Notes: generated from the letters alone by a model not told the origin. A stretch of 64,000 bases of DNA from Nocardioides aurantiacus (GCF_003752505.1 NZ_RKHO01000001.1:124001-188000); one strand, 5' to 3'. Counted from the stretch's first letter, positions 19,220 to 27,423 are shown. Numbers and translations are program-made.

Positions 19220-19225
19220 TACCCT
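19220..19225 (+). promoter_or_regulatory. -10 box TACCCT, leaderless start of the Fic-like gene
   Basis: TACCCT, 7 nt, GTG at 19233. The box lies in the 26-bp gap between two divergent starts. Confidence 0.5.
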
Positions 19226-19232
19226 CACCGCC

Positions 19233-19985
19233 GTGTCCCCCGTCCCCCCCGAGCCCCCCTCGTCCCGACCCGCGACCGGCGCGCCGGGCCCGGACCCCCT
19301 GGAGTGGCTGACCGGGCTCGAGGGCGTGCCGTCGGGCTTCGCCTCGACCCGCGACGGCATCGACGCGCTGCTGCGCGACCGTGGCCTGCGGCGCAGCACC
19401 CCGGCGCAGACCGCGGAGTCGCTGCTGCGCGGCGCGCACGCGAGCGCGGCGCTGGAGGGCTCGACCTCGACCCTCGAGGAGGTCCGCGACGGCGCCGGCG
19501 ACGAGGCCGCCGCCGCAGCGGTCCGGGTCAGCACCGAGCTGCTCTCGCTCGTCCCCGTGCTCGGCCGGGCGCCGCTGCAGGCGCTGGCCCGGGTCCACGC
19601 CCTCACCGGCGCGCCCGACCCCGGCCGCCCGGTCTCGCCCGAGGCGGCCGAGCGGCTCGGCTCGCTGGGTCGGACGGTGCTGGCCACCCGCGTGCCCGCG
19701 CTGCTCGTCGCCGCGCTGGTGCACGCCGAGGTCGTCAGCGCCGCGCCCTTCTCGGCCCACAACGGCCTGGTCGCCCGGGCCGCCGAGCGGCTGGTCCTGG
19801 TCGCCCGCGGGGTCGACCCCGCCTCGCTCGTCGTCCCCGAGGCGGGTCACCTGGCGCTGCGGGCGGAGTACGAGTCCAACCTGCGCGGCTACGCCACCGG
19901 TGGCCGCTCGGGCCTGCACGCCTGGCTGTTGTACGCCGCGGAGGCGCAGGCCCGCGGCGCCGAGAGCAGCCCGCTGCGGGGGTGA
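19233..19985 (+). CDS. Fic-fold protein with degenerate active site
   Basis: The 250-aa protein has SAALEG at residues 71-76, matching the [S/T]xxxE[G/N] inhibitory helix of Fic proteins, and, about 100 residues later, APFSAHNGLVAR (171-182) where an active Fic has H-P-F-x-[D/E]-G-N-G-R-x-x-R. The catalytic histidine is replaced by alanine and the phosphate-binding GNGR by HNGL, so AMP transfer as in classic Fic enzymes is unlikely. The N-terminus is proline-rich. It sits between a methyltransferase and the Tad locus. It could be a regulatory or binding derivative of the fold; the family assignment itself is by eye. Confidence 0.6.
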   Translation: MSPVPPEPPSSRPATGAPGPDPLEWLTGLEGVPSGFASTRDGIDALLRDRGLRRSTPAQTAESLLRGAHASAALEGSTSTLEEVRDGAGDEAAAAAVRVSTELLSLVPVLGRAPLQALARVHALTGAPDPGRPVSPEAAERLGSLGRTVLATRVPALLVAALVHAEVVSAAPFSAHNGLVARAAERLVLVARGVDPASLVVPEAGHLALRAEYESNLRGYATGGRSGLHAWLLYAAEAQARGAESSPLRG

Positions 19986-20293
19986 CCCGGCACCGCCGAT
20001 CGAGCCCCGGCACACAGGTGAGCGGCACCGGGAGTGCGTAGCTGTGTCCTACGCGTCCTCGATGCCGCTCGACACACGACGCCATGGCTACCAGGCGTGC
20101 ACTCTCTAACTGCGGCCTCCGGGCGTGCCCGGGGGACCTGCGCCCTGTAGGAAGGGTGGATCGCCGCGTGGGTACCGGCGCCGTGTGTGGTCCTGTGGAG
20201 TTGTTCCTCCTTTGTACGCCGCCGTGAGGTGCGCCACAAGACTTGACTTCCGGACGGGCGAGGAGTTCGCAGGTCAGGGCCGGACCGGGCGCC
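19986..20293. other. 308-bp non-coding gap
   Basis: No convincing gene is seen. The stretch is less GC-rich than its surroundings, has a TCTAACT box near 20105, several short inverted repeats and an AAAGGAGG sequence on the minus strand near 20205 without a good reading frame behind it. It may carry a small RNA or only the ends of the flanking convergent transcripts. Confidence 0.35.
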
Positions 20294-21088
20294 TCAGGCC
20301 GGTCGACGGCGTACGCCGAGCCAGCCGACCACCGCCACCGAGAGCAGCGCGGCGACCCCGACGGCGGCGGCCGTGCGGCGCACCGGCGGGAACCGGACCC
20401 GGCTGCGCAGCGCGACCGGCTTGTCGAAGACCAGCACCGGCCAGCCGCGGCGGTGCGCCAGGCGGCGCAGCTCGCGGTCGGGGTTGACGGCGAAGGGGTG
20501 CCCGACGGCGCTGAGCATCGGCTCGTCGGTGATGGAGTCGCTGTAGGCGTGGCAGCGCTGCAGGTCGTAGCCGCGCTCCTCGGCGAGCTGCCGGACGGCC
20601 ACCGCCTTGTTCTCGCCGTAGGCGTAGAAGGTGATGCCGCCGGTGTAGCGCCCGTCGGCGACCTCCATCCGCGTCGCGACCACGTGGTCGGCCCCCAGCA
20701 TCGCCCCGATCGGCTCGACCACCTCCGACCCGCTCGTGGACACGATGATGACGTCGTGGCCGGCGTCGTGGTGCTCGGTGATCAGGCGCACCGCCTCGGC
20801 GTACACGAGCGGGTCGACGATGTTGTGGAGCGCGTCCGCGACGATCTCCTGCACCGTGCGCACGTCCCAGCCGGTGCTGAGCCGGCTCATGAACTGCCGC
20901 AGCCGCTCCATCTGGTCGTGGTCGGCCCCCAGCATGAGATAGCTGAACTGGGCGTACGCCGATCGCAGCACCGCCCCGCGACTGATCAGCCCGCCCGCCT
21001 GGAACTCCCGGCTGAAGGCGAGCGTGCTCGACTTGGCGATGATCGTCTTGTCGAGGTCGAAGAAGGCGGCCGTCGGGCCCGGGCTCAT
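20294..21088 (-). CDS. HAD-superfamily subfamily IB hydrolase (SerB-like phosphatase)
   Basis: The 264-aa protein starts with the HAD motif I AAFFDLDKTIIAKSS (two aspartates), has VIIVSTSGSEVVEP as motif II and SDSITDEPMLSAVGHPFAVNPD as motif IV, plus a C-terminal hydrophobic helix after residue 235 that may tether it to the membrane. The group hydrolyses small phosphate esters; phosphoserine is possible but not shown. In actinobacteria it is a constant neighbour of the helicase/secretion (Tad) locus, as with Rv3661 in M. tuberculosis. ATG at 21088 is 6 nt behind a -10 box. Confidence 0.87.
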   Translation of the reverse strand: MSPGPTAAFFDLDKTIIAKSSTLAFSREFQAGGLISRGAVLRSAYAQFSYLMLGADHDQMERLRQFMSRLSTGWDVRTVQEIVADALHNIVDPLVYAEAVRLITEHHDAGHDVIIVSTSGSEVVEPIGAMLGADHVVATRMEVADGRYTGGITFYAYGENKAVAVRQLAEERGYDLQRCHAYSDSITDEPMLSAVGHPFAVNPDRELRRLAHRRGWPVLVFDKPVALRSRVRFPPVRRTAAAVGVAALLSVAVVGWLGVRRRPA

Positions 21089-21094
21089 GGTCGG

Positions 21095-21100
21095 AGTCTA
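21095..21100 (-). promoter_or_regulatory. -10 box TAGACT (minus), leaderless start of the HAD gene
   Basis: Read on the minus strand: TAGACT, 6 nt (CCGACC), ATG at 21088. Confidence 0.55.
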
Positions 21101-21227
21101 GGTGGCCATCCCTTTCGTCCCGGTCCGTTCGCGCCAGTTCGCCTCCACAGGCGCCCCCGGAGGCCCGCCCGTCCACAGCCGTCCGCGTCCACGCCCGGGG
21201 TGGGGCCTCCCCGCCGACGCTGGGCGC

Positions 21228-22337
21228 ATGGACACCCCGGACCCGCTCCCGTCCCGCACCCCTGGGCCCGACGCCGCCCCGCTGCTGCTCTCCGCCGACC
21301 CCCTGCTCGTCTCCGACGTGCAACGGCTGGCCGCCGCCGCTGGTGTGGTCCCGCTGGTCGTCCACGACTCGGTGCAGGCGCTGCGGGCGTGGAGCGCGGC
21401 CTCGGTCGTGCTGGTCGGGGCCGACTGCGCCGCGGGGATCGCCGACTGCCGGCCGCCGCGCCGCCCACGGGTGCACCTGCTCGGCCGGGCCCCGGTCGGC
21501 GACGGCCAGTTCCGCCACGCCCTGGCGCTCGGCGCCGAGACGGTCAGCGAGCTGCCGGCCTCGGAGACCTGGCTGGTGGAGATGCTCACCGACGTCGGTG
21601 ACGGCGGCGGGGTCCCCGGCGTGACGGTGGGGGTGGTCGGGGGCAGCGGTGGTGCGGGGGCGACCGTGCTGGCCGCCGCCGTCGCCCGGGCGGCCGCGGA
21701 GATCGGCCCCACGCTGCTCGTCGACGCCGACCCGCTGGGGGCCGGGCTCGACCGGGTGCTCGGGCTCGACGGTGCCGACGGCATCCGCTGGGACGCGCTG
21801 CACCGCACCACCGGACGCCTGAGCACGCGGTCGCTGCGCGAGGCGCTGCCGCGGTCCGGCGACCTGTCGGTGCTGACCTGGCCGCCCGACCGCGGCGGTC
21901 GGCTGCAGGCGTTCGCGGTCCGCGAGGTGCTCAGCGCGGGGCGTCGCGGGTTCGCCACCGTCGTGGTCGACCTGCCCCGGCACCCCGACCCGGTCGCGGA
22001 GGAGGCCACGGTGCGGTGCGACCACGTCGTGGTGGTGTCCCGACTGACCGTCCCGGCGGTCAGCGCCGCGTCGCGCGTGGCCGCGCGGCTGCCCGAGCCG
22101 CTGCCGCGGCGCCACCTGGTGACCAGGGGAGGGGCGGGCGGCGTGACCCCGGAGTCGGCCGCCCGGCTGCTGCGGCTCCCGCTGCTCGCCGCGATGTCGG
22201 ACCAGCGCGGGCTCGACGAGTCCATCGACCTCGGTGCCGGACCGGGCCGGGCGGGTCGCGGTGTCCTGGTGCGCACGGCGCGGTCGGTGGTGCGGGCCCT
22301 GGCCGACCCCGTCGGCGGCGCCGGCGCGGTGGCGTGA
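21228..22337 (+). CDS. CpaE/TadZ-like ATPase of the Tad locus
   Basis: The 369-aa protein has an N-terminal receiver-like domain (about residues 15-115) and a MinD/ParA-type ATPase domain beginning VVGGSGGAGATVLAAAVARA, a variant of the deviant Walker A in which the usual KT is AT, and TLLVDADPLGAGLD as the A' region. Loss of the P-loop lysine suggests weak or no ATP hydrolysis, as in other TadZ homologues. It matches the actinobacterial helicase/secretion-neighbourhood CpaE-like family (Rv3660c) and should place the pilus machine. ATG at 21228 is 6 nt behind GACGCT, a weak leaderless -10. Confidence 0.88.
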   Translation: MDTPDPLPSRTPGPDAAPLLLSADPLLVSDVQRLAAAAGVVPLVVHDSVQALRAWSAASVVLVGADCAAGIADCRPPRRPRVHLLGRAPVGDGQFRHALALGAETVSELPASETWLVEMLTDVGDGGGVPGVTVGVVGGSGGAGATVLAAAVARAAAEIGPTLLVDADPLGAGLDRVLGLDGADGIRWDALHRTTGRLSTRSLREALPRSGDLSVLTWPPDRGGRLQAFAVREVLSAGRRGFATVVVDLPRHPDPVAEEATVRCDHVVVVSRLTVPAVSAASRVAARLPEPLPRRHLVTRGGAGGVTPESAARLLRLPLLAAMSDQRGLDESIDLGAGPGRAGRGVLVRTARSVVRALADPVGGAGAVA

Positions 22338-22344
22338 GGTCGCC

Positions 22345-22986
22345 GTGGCCGACCTGACCCGGGTGGACGAGCACCCCGGCCCGTCGTACGCCCCGGCGGC
22401 GGCGGTCGCCGCCGACCTGCTCGACGGGGTCCGCGAACGCCTCGCCCGCGACGCGGCCCCGCTGTCGCCGCAGGTGGTCGCCCGCGCGCTGCGCGACCAG
22501 GGCCACCCCGTCGGCGACGCGACCGTGCTCGCGGTCCACGACGCCCTGCAGCGCGACGTCGTCGGCGCCGGGCCGCTCGAGCCGCTGCTGCGCCTGGAGG
22601 GGGTGACCGACGTGCTGGTCAACGGGCCGGGTGCGGTCTACGTCGACCGCGGCCGTGGCCTCGAGCTGACCGGGGTGCGGTTCCCCGACGACCAGGCCGT
22701 ACGCCGCCTCGCCCAGCGCCTCGCCGCCACCGCCGGCCGCCGGCTCGACGACGCCTCGCCCCACGTCGACCTGCGGCTGCCCGACGGCAGCCGCTTCCAC
22801 GCCGTGCTGGCCCCGCTCGCGCGCCCCGGCACCACGCTGTCGCTGCGGGTGCCGCGCTCGACGGTGTTCACCCTGGCCGAGCTCGTCACGGCCGGGGCGG
22901 TGCCCGAGGCGGGGGCCGCGCTGCTCCGCCAGGTGGTCGAGCGCCGCCTGGCGTTCCTGGTCTCCGGCGGCACACGGCCAGGGTAG
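22345..22986 (+). pseudogene. tadA: tadA (CpaF-like pilus ATPase), 5' part cut by the mobile element
   Basis: This fragment encodes residues 1-210 of a TadA-type secretion ATPase: the N-terminal domain, VGAGPLEPLLRLEGVTDVLVNG, the LPDGSRFH segment and the strand AFLVSGGT that leads into the P-loop. At 22973 the host sequence stops inside the Walker A codons; the element adds RPG and a TAG at 22984. The rest of the gene continues at 34950. Joined, the product would be 400 aa with GGTGSGKT intact. GTG at 22345 lies 7 nt after the CpaE-like gene. The cut product lacks the whole catalytic domain and cannot power a pilus. Confidence 0.93.
22965..22973. repeat. attL core, direct repeat CGGCGGCAC
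   Basis: The same 9 bp recur at 34943-34951, and both copies lie in the same codon phase of tadA. Symmetry of the outer arms places the likely crossover at the final AC (22972-22973). Confidence 0.85.
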
Positions 22987-23025
22987 TAACCACTAACCCT
23001 AGGAACGCGCAGTCGCCCGCGCGCG

Positions 23026-23090
23026 CCCACTATCGTCAGGTCCGCGTAGCCCTTCGGGTCGCCGTCGGCGACGGACCTGACGATAGTGGG
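23026..23090. repeat. Long hairpin at the left end of the element
   Basis: A perfect 19-bp inverted repeat (23026-23044 with 23072-23090, CCCACTATCGTCAGGTCCG) encloses a 27-nt loop that itself holds small stems (ACCC..GGGT and CGCC..GGCG). It stands about 55 bp inside attL. It would terminate transcription entering from tadA and could also be a protein-binding site. Confidence 0.7.
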
Positions 23091-23116
23091 CTTGTCAAGC
23101 CTGTTTCTGGAAACGC

Positions 23117-23306
23117 AAAACCCGGCCCACGAGGGGCCGGGTGAGTGGAGTTGCGATCAATACCCGGCCCACGAGGAGACAGGTGAGTACAAAAAACCGA
23201 ACCCGCAAGGGGGACGGTGGGTAACCGGGAGCGTAGCCGACCTGCGGTGTTCGACCAAGTCAACACACGTCGAGGCAAGTAAAAACCCGGCCCACAAGGG
23301 GCCGGG
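23117..23306 (-). repeat. Four related terminator-like hairpins in tandem
   Basis: Units at 23117-23142, 23161-23184, 23191-23217 and 23281-23306 share the plan CCCGGCCC-loop-GGGCCGGG flanked by an A run, which reads as a T run on the minus strand. The first and last are nearly identical with perfect 8-bp stems; the second and third are decayed copies. The last one lies 65 bp past the NYN gene stop and is its likely terminator. No gene is seen between the units, so the whole 22987-23371 gap is non-coding. Confidence 0.65.
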
Positions 23307-23371
23307 CGGGTATGGCCAAAGCATAGCGTCCTGCAAGCGGTCCTGTCGAAGTTTCCGGTGTCGGGTGGGTC

Positions 23372-24124
23372 TCACCACCCTGCCGGGCGGGTGTAGTGCC
23401 CAGCAGGGTCGGGCAGCTGGTTCCCGAAGAAGTCGGCGGCACCCAGACGCTCCCACCAGTGGCTGCCGACACCGAAAGTTGCATCGCTCTTGAGGGCGCC
23501 AGCCGTATAACTCTTGTTGTTGGGGTTCACCACCCCGACGGGGACGCGCTTGCGTGCTTCCATGATCGGGAATGCGAGATCGCTGTCGTTCGAGATGACT
23601 ACGGCCGCATCGACCTGCTGAGAGAGCACGTCAAGAAGCAGATGCGAGGCGACGTTGACGTCGCTGCCCTTCTCCTCCAGGTGCAGGTACTGCACCAAGA
23701 ATTGCGCGTCCTTCACAGGGTTCCCCGCGCTGTCCTTCACCATCACGGGCCAGTTGGACGTCACGATCTCGGGCTTGCGCTTCTTGCCCTCGTTCGCAAG
23801 CAGCCCCATCTTGGTCCGGGCGACGTAGTTGCCGTACTCGATGTGATCGACAGACCGCGAGGCGCGGATCGCCTTGAGGTACACGTCCTGGTCGGCGTGG
23901 CCCGAGGGGTTGGTCTTCGCGTCGACTCGCGCGGTGCAGTAGATGATCTTCTCGATCTGGGGAGTCTGAGAATGCCACTCGGGCCTGCGATTGAGGACTG
24001 CCTGGGTGACGGCGCGGACGTCGAGCCACCGCCAGCCAGCGGTCCCCCGGTTGCAGCAGGCCCGCCCGCCGTAATACAGGTTGTAGCCGTCGACGTAGAC
24101 CCCAACTCGCATGCCGGGGACCAT
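23372..24124 (-). CDS. NYN-domain (PIN-like) nuclease candidate
   Basis: The 250-aa protein starts with [15 protein letters not shown] (Asp12, the first metal ligand of the NYN fold), has [15 protein letters not shown] with Asp155 and [16 protein letters not shown] with Asp180 and Asp182. All four acidic positions of active LabA/NYN ribonucleases are present. The family cleaves RNA or acts in RNA processing; members on mobile elements are often suspected defence effectors. The gene is alone on the minus strand at the left end, outside the capsid cluster. ATG at 24124 has GGGGG eight bases upstream; ATG at 24112 is an alternative. Confidence 0.8.
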   Translation of the reverse strand: MVPGMRVGVYVDGYNLYYGGRACCNRGTAGWRWLDVRAVTQAVLNRRPEWHSQTPQIEKIIYCTARVDAKTNPSGHADQDVYLKAIRASRSVDHIEYGNYVARTKMGLLANEGKKRKPEIVTSNWPVMVKDSAGNPVKDAQFLVQYLHLEEKGSDVNVASHLLLDVLSQQVDAAVVISNDSDLAFPIMEARKRVPVGVVNPNNKSYTAGALKSDATFGVGSHWWERLGAADFFGNQLPDPAGHYTRPAGW

Positions 24125-24354
24125 ACGTGACCCCCGCATCGCGGTGTGCGGTTCGTCCGGACAGGTGAGACCCGTCTGGGGTCAGGCTGAATCGGAGGGG
24201 CTTCGGCACCCAGACGGCTACCACCACTTGCGTCGCGCGCGCCCGTTGCTGGCCAGCCCCACAGTAGGAGGGCTACGGCCGGCTTCAGACCTCACGATGG
24301 TCCTTCAAGGCAGCACAACCAGGCAATGCTGCGAAGAAATGGATGGAGACCATC

Positions 24355-24534
24355 ATGATTCAGTCCGACACCGAGGACCTGGGGCCTTGCCCGGTCTGCG
24401 GGCGCGCTTTGCGGTACATCAAGCGCTCACAGTTCGACGACACCATCCCTGACACTCGTGACCTGCCGTTGTCTCCGGGCTGCACGTTCTGCCTGCAGGT
24501 GCCCGGGTCGCCGAGCGGGGACGGGCGGCCGTGA
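24355..24534 (+). CDS. Small CxxC protein, unknown function
   Basis: The 59-aa product contains PCPVCGRALRYI and a later PGCTFCL, giving C-X2-C plus C-X2-C, a plausible single zinc site. GGAG six bases before the ATG at 24355 selects this start over the in-frame ATG at 24343. The stop overlaps the GTG of the next gene by four bases. No family was recognised. Confidence 0.6.
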   Translation: MIQSDTEDLGPCPVCGRALRYIKRSQFDDTIPDTRDLPLSPGCTFCLQVPGSPSGDGRP

Positions 24535-24947
24535 TCGAGCCGACGCTGCGGCGGCCGCCTACTAGGACCATGTCTTTCGGGGAGCAGATCGCTGCGAGCA
24601 AGAACGCCCGCAGAAGATGGGACGAGGCGCTCGCGGCTTGGGATCGAATCGGGCCGAAGAAGTGCCGCATGTGCGGGGCCGCGCCCCGTTCGTGCGGAGC
24701 CGAGTGCCCGTTCAAGATCGCTGACGCTCATCAGCAGGATGCCGATGAGAGGTGGTTCCTGAGGCACCGCCTCGACGAAAGGATTCGGCCCACCACGTGG
24801 GCCGAGAGGGTCGGGACGTTCGTGCGTACTGGAATCGTTCTCGATGACTACGTTCGTCTTTCGTACTGGGGGAACAGGCGTCGCGATGGGTCGATCAGCG
24901 TGGGGTGGGTTTGGACCTACGACGTCCGGCCGGAGGAGATCGCCTAG
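24531..24947 (+). CDS. Cysteine-rich element protein, unknown function
   Basis: The 138-aa protein has a basic N-terminus and the cluster KKCRMCGAAPRSCGAECPF (four cysteines near residues 45-60), likely a zinc knuckle, then a mixed charged region and an aromatic C-terminus (WVWTYDVRPEEIA). It is translationally coupled to the small CxxC protein before it and converges on the zinc protein gene at 24944, with a 4-bp overlap of stop regions. I do not recognise the family. Confidence 0.6.
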   Translation: MIEPTLRRPPTRTMSFGEQIAASKNARRRWDEALAAWDRIGPKKCRMCGAAPRSCGAECPFKIADAHQQDADERWFLRHRLDERIRPTTWAERVGTFVRTGIVLDDYVRLSYWGNRRRDGSISVGWVWTYDVRPEEIA

Positions 24948-25600
24948 ATGAGCCGTGCGAGGTCGTCGGCGAGCCACTTGGGTGGACGGTGGGACAGGTT
25001 GCCTTCGACGTGCACGGTGTGGCTGGGGTGCGGTTCGCCCTCTACGACCAAGGCGTCGATCACGTCCTCTGGGTCGTCAGCGGCGATCTGACGGGCCGGG
25101 AGGGCAGGGCGGGGGTTTTGGTCCGTCGCGTCGTCGTCCAGGGCGGGCGGCGTGTAGGCGGTGGGTGACGGGGGAGGGTGCACGGTGCGCGGGTCGTAGG
25201 TCGCGTCGGGGTCGGCCAGCAGGTCGCGGAACAGGGTTTCGATGGGGTCGGCGGGGCCGACGCCGACCAGCACCTTGGACGTGGCTCCGAGTCCGCCGCG
25301 GTCAAGCAGGTCGTGCAGGATCTTGACCTTTTCCCGGGCCTCGACCGTGGTGTCGTCCAGCATCGAGTGGAGTCGCTTCACGGCGTCGTCCACCGACATC
25401 TGGATGCGGGTGGCGGCAGCCTGTTGCACTGCCGGAGCGAGCCCGCCGTGGGAGCCGCAGACGTTGGTCCCCAGTAGGGCTTCGCGGCGGCAACGGTCGC
25501 CGGTCTTGTAGTTGGCGGTGCATCGCAGGACGTGGGTGGGGGCGGTAGCCCACCAGTCCTCGTTGTGGGTGATCTTCTTGCGCGCCACGCTCAGTCCCAT
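24944..25600 (-). CDS. Zinc-motif phage protein, small-terminase-like
   Basis: The 218-aa protein has the N-terminal motif C-T-A-N-Y-K-T-G-D-R-C-R-R-E-A followed by NVCGSHGG, i.e. C, C, C and H ligands, then a helical stretch ending KILHDLLDRGGLGATSKVLVGVGPADPIETLFRDLL. This order, a CR..A...G..VC..HGG knuckle then a DLLDRGGL segment, is shared by a family of actinophage proteins found beside terminase genes. The C-terminal half is proline- and aspartate-rich. It probably binds DNA. The ATG at 25600 overlaps the previous gene by 10 bp; GTG at 25588 is an alternative start. Confidence 0.6.
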   Translation of the reverse strand: MGLSVARKKITHNEDWWATAPTHVLRCTANYKTGDRCRREALLGTNVCGSHGGLAPAVQQAAATRIQMSVDDAVKRLHSMLDDTTVEAREKVKILHDLLDRGGLGATSKVLVGVGPADPIETLFRDLLADPDATYDPRTVHPPPSPTAYTPPALDDDATDQNPRPALPARQIAADDPEDVIDALVVEGEPHPSHTVHVEGNLSHRPPKWLADDLARLI

Positions 25601-25980
25601 ACAACGGATGTGCGGGCGATCGGACGGTCTAGCAGGGCGCGGCAGAGCCAGCAGAAGTGCACGGCGACGGCGGACTCGCCGCAGGGGATGAGCAGGCGGC
25701 TGCGGCTGCGCCGCTTGTCACCGCACACGTCGCAGACCGTGGCGTTGTGCCTGCGGTCCTGCACGATGGCGTCCATCAGCGGCATCGGCGGCACGGTGGC
25801 GTCAGCGTGCAGCAGCAGCGGCACGCCCATCGCCAAGTCGTCCGGGATGGGTGTGGCGAGCGTGGCTCGCACGATGGTGTCGACGCGCTCGTCGTTGAGG
25901 GCGACGGTGTTGGGCTCGGCCCAAGCAATCAGGCGGTCGCCGTCCACGGTGTCCGCGGGGTCGGTGATGTCGTCGTTCAT
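25591..25980 (-). CDS. Small zinc-ribbon-like element protein
   Basis: The 129-aa protein has an acidic N-terminus (MNDDITDPADTVDGD) and a C-terminal C-X2-C (VCDVCGDKRR) with CWLCR about 30 residues later, a likely zinc ribbon. GAGGAG six bases before ATG 25980 is a strong ribosome binding site. It lies downstream of the capsid gene behind a strong hairpin and overlaps the small-terminase-like gene. Function unknown; perhaps part of packaging or regulation. Confidence 0.6.
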   Translation of the reverse strand: MNDDITDPADTVDGDRLIAWAEPNTVALNDERVDTIVRATLATPIPDDLAMGVPLLLHADATVPPMPLMDAIVQDRRHNATVCDVCGDKRRSRSRLLIPCGESAVAVHFCWLCRALLDRPIARTSVVWD

Positions 25981-26014
25981 TGCTACTCCTCGGCGCAGAC
26001 TTCGCAGACTGGTG

Positions 26015-26054
26015 CCGTCCCGGCGGAGGAGTCTGCGTACCTCCGCCGGGACGG
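26015..26054 (-). terminator. Strong terminator behind the capsid gene
   Basis: A perfect 15-bp stem (26015-26029 with 26040-26054) and 10-nt loop start 5 nt past the capsid stop. It would limit read-through into the zinc-protein genes, a common arrangement for highly expressed capsid genes. Confidence 0.75.
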
Positions 26055-26058
26055 TGTT

Positions 26059-27159
26059 CTAGGCGACGTAGAGCGCGGGGGGCGCGTAGGTCGGGTTGGC
26101 GGAGACCTGCATGACGAGCCCGGCGAGGCGGTGGCGTACGCCGGTGCCGAAGCCGGTGGTCCAGTAGGAGTCCACGAGCGGGTAGTCGGCGTTGCCGCCC
26201 GAGACGGGGGTGAGGCCGGGGAACCTGGGGTGGCGGCGCAGCATGATCGGGTTGGTGTTGGCCAGAGCCCCGCCCGAGGCGAGGGCCACGAGGTAGCCCG
26301 CGGGGATGCGGGAGGTCTCGATGATGAGCGCGTCGTCGTAGGCACCCTTGACGGGAAAGCCGGCGAACGAGGCGGCGGGCTGATCGCCGACGAGGGCGCC
26401 CTCGGTGTAGAAGCGGGCACCCTGGGCCGGGATGAAGTCGGCGCGGGCCCCGTCGGCGACGCGGAACGTGGAGCAGCGGTTGCCCTCGGTGGCGTTGACG
26501 AACAGCACGACCTGGGTGCCGTTCTCCTGGGAGTAGCCGTGGGACTTCAGGTCGTCGATCGCCTCGTCCAGGTCGCCGGAGTTCAGGGCGGCCGCGCCCG
26601 TGGTGCGGAAGTGGGTGTGGGTGCCGTTGAACGAGTTGCCGGCGTAGGTAGGCGGGGTCCAGCCGTCGCCGTTGGCGAACGCGAACACGTCGTAGACGGC
26701 GTTGGTGCGGGTGTCGGTGACCTTGCGGTTGGTGGGGGAGAACACCGTTCGCATGACCTCGCCGAACAGGTTGTCCTGGTCGGCGGCGATGATCGCGTTG
26801 GCGTTGGCCTGGACCTCGGTGGTGGTCGCGTCGGCGAGGTAGCGCCAGGTGGCGGCCCAGCGGGCGTCGTACCACTTGAACGTGGCGCCCATGTCGAGCA
26901 CGTCGTGGAGGGTGCGGCTGGACTTGGCGATGCCGAACTCCGAGGCCTCCTCGAAGATGTCCTCGCTGCCCGCGACGGTCTGCAGCACCGAGGTGACCGG
27001 GGTGGTGACGGTCTGGGTGAACAGCGACAGGAAGTTGGCCTGCTGCTCGTTGTGGATCGCGGCGACTGCGTTGAGTTCCGCGAAGAGGTCGTTGAGGTTG
27101 CGTCCGTCTGCGGTGGTCCGCATGAGGTCGCTGAACACGCTGTAGCCCTGACGAGCCAT
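26059..27159 (-). CDS. Phage major capsid protein candidate (HK97-type)
   Basis: The 366-aa protein begins MARQGYSVFSDLMRTTADGRNLNDLF, passes through EEASEFGIAKSSRTLHDVLDMGATFKWYD and ends SANPTYAPPALYVA. I recognise this overall pattern (helical N-arm, EASEFG segment, FKWYD, FVNATEGN, PAGY, the GFGTGVRHRLAG and ..Y..PALY end) from actinobacteriophage major capsid proteins. No scaffold or protease gene is adjacent. TAGGAG six bases before the ATG is a good ribosome binding site. The call is from remembered similarity; a structure prediction would decide. Confidence 0.7.
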   Translation of the reverse strand: MARQGYSVFSDLMRTTADGRNLNDLFAELNAVAAIHNEQQANFLSLFTQTVTTPVTSVLQTVAGSEDIFEEASEFGIAKSSRTLHDVLDMGATFKWYDARWAATWRYLADATTTEVQANANAIIAADQDNLFGEVMRTVFSPTNRKVTDTRTNAVYDVFAFANGDGWTPPTYAGNSFNGTHTHFRTTGAAALNSGDLDEAIDDLKSHGYSQENGTQVVLFVNATEGNRCSTFRVADGARADFIPAQGARFYTEGALVGDQPAASFAGFPVKGAYDDALIIETSRIPAGYLVALASGGALANTNPIMLRRHPRFPGLTPVSGGNADYPLVDSYWTTGFGTGVRHRLAGLVMQVSANPTYAPPALYVA

Positions 27160-27423
27160 GGGGGTCTCCTAGGTAGGGGAGTAAGTGGGGTCGGTGCCGC
27201 GCACCACGCCGGAGCGATTGATCGCTACGGGACTGGTGGGCATCCCGCCCGTGCTACCTAGTGACCGGCCACTGGCCGGAGCGCGCACTATCGCGACTGT
27301 CCTGCTGGGCTGCTCGCCCTGTCACTGACCACATGCGGTGCGTGACGCGTCAACCATAACTCGGAACCGGGGCGGTTCCGTCTGAAACTTTGCGCAGCCC
27401 GATTCTGAAGCAACGGCTACATG
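27160..27423. other. Capsid gene leader and non-coding gap
   Basis: About 260 bp with no gene. On the minus strand a TTGACG at 27348-27353 could be a -35 element for the capsid gene, but no clear -10 follows at the usual spacing. AGGAG before the ATG at 27159 is clear. Confidence 0.35.

Noticed and set aside
19986-20293. 6C small RNA (B11 type)
   Set aside because: No pair of hairpins with runs of six cytosines is present on either strand.
23117-23306. CRISPR-like array
   Set aside because: Only four units of unequal spacing with internal GC hairpins and A runs; spacers are not uniform and no cas gene is near.
23086-23493. A 135-aa plus-strand frame with repeated NPAHEGPGE-like units
   Set aside because: The repeats are the translation of the tandem hairpins with T runs on the other strand; no ribosome binding site, and the units are not in a constant frame spacing.
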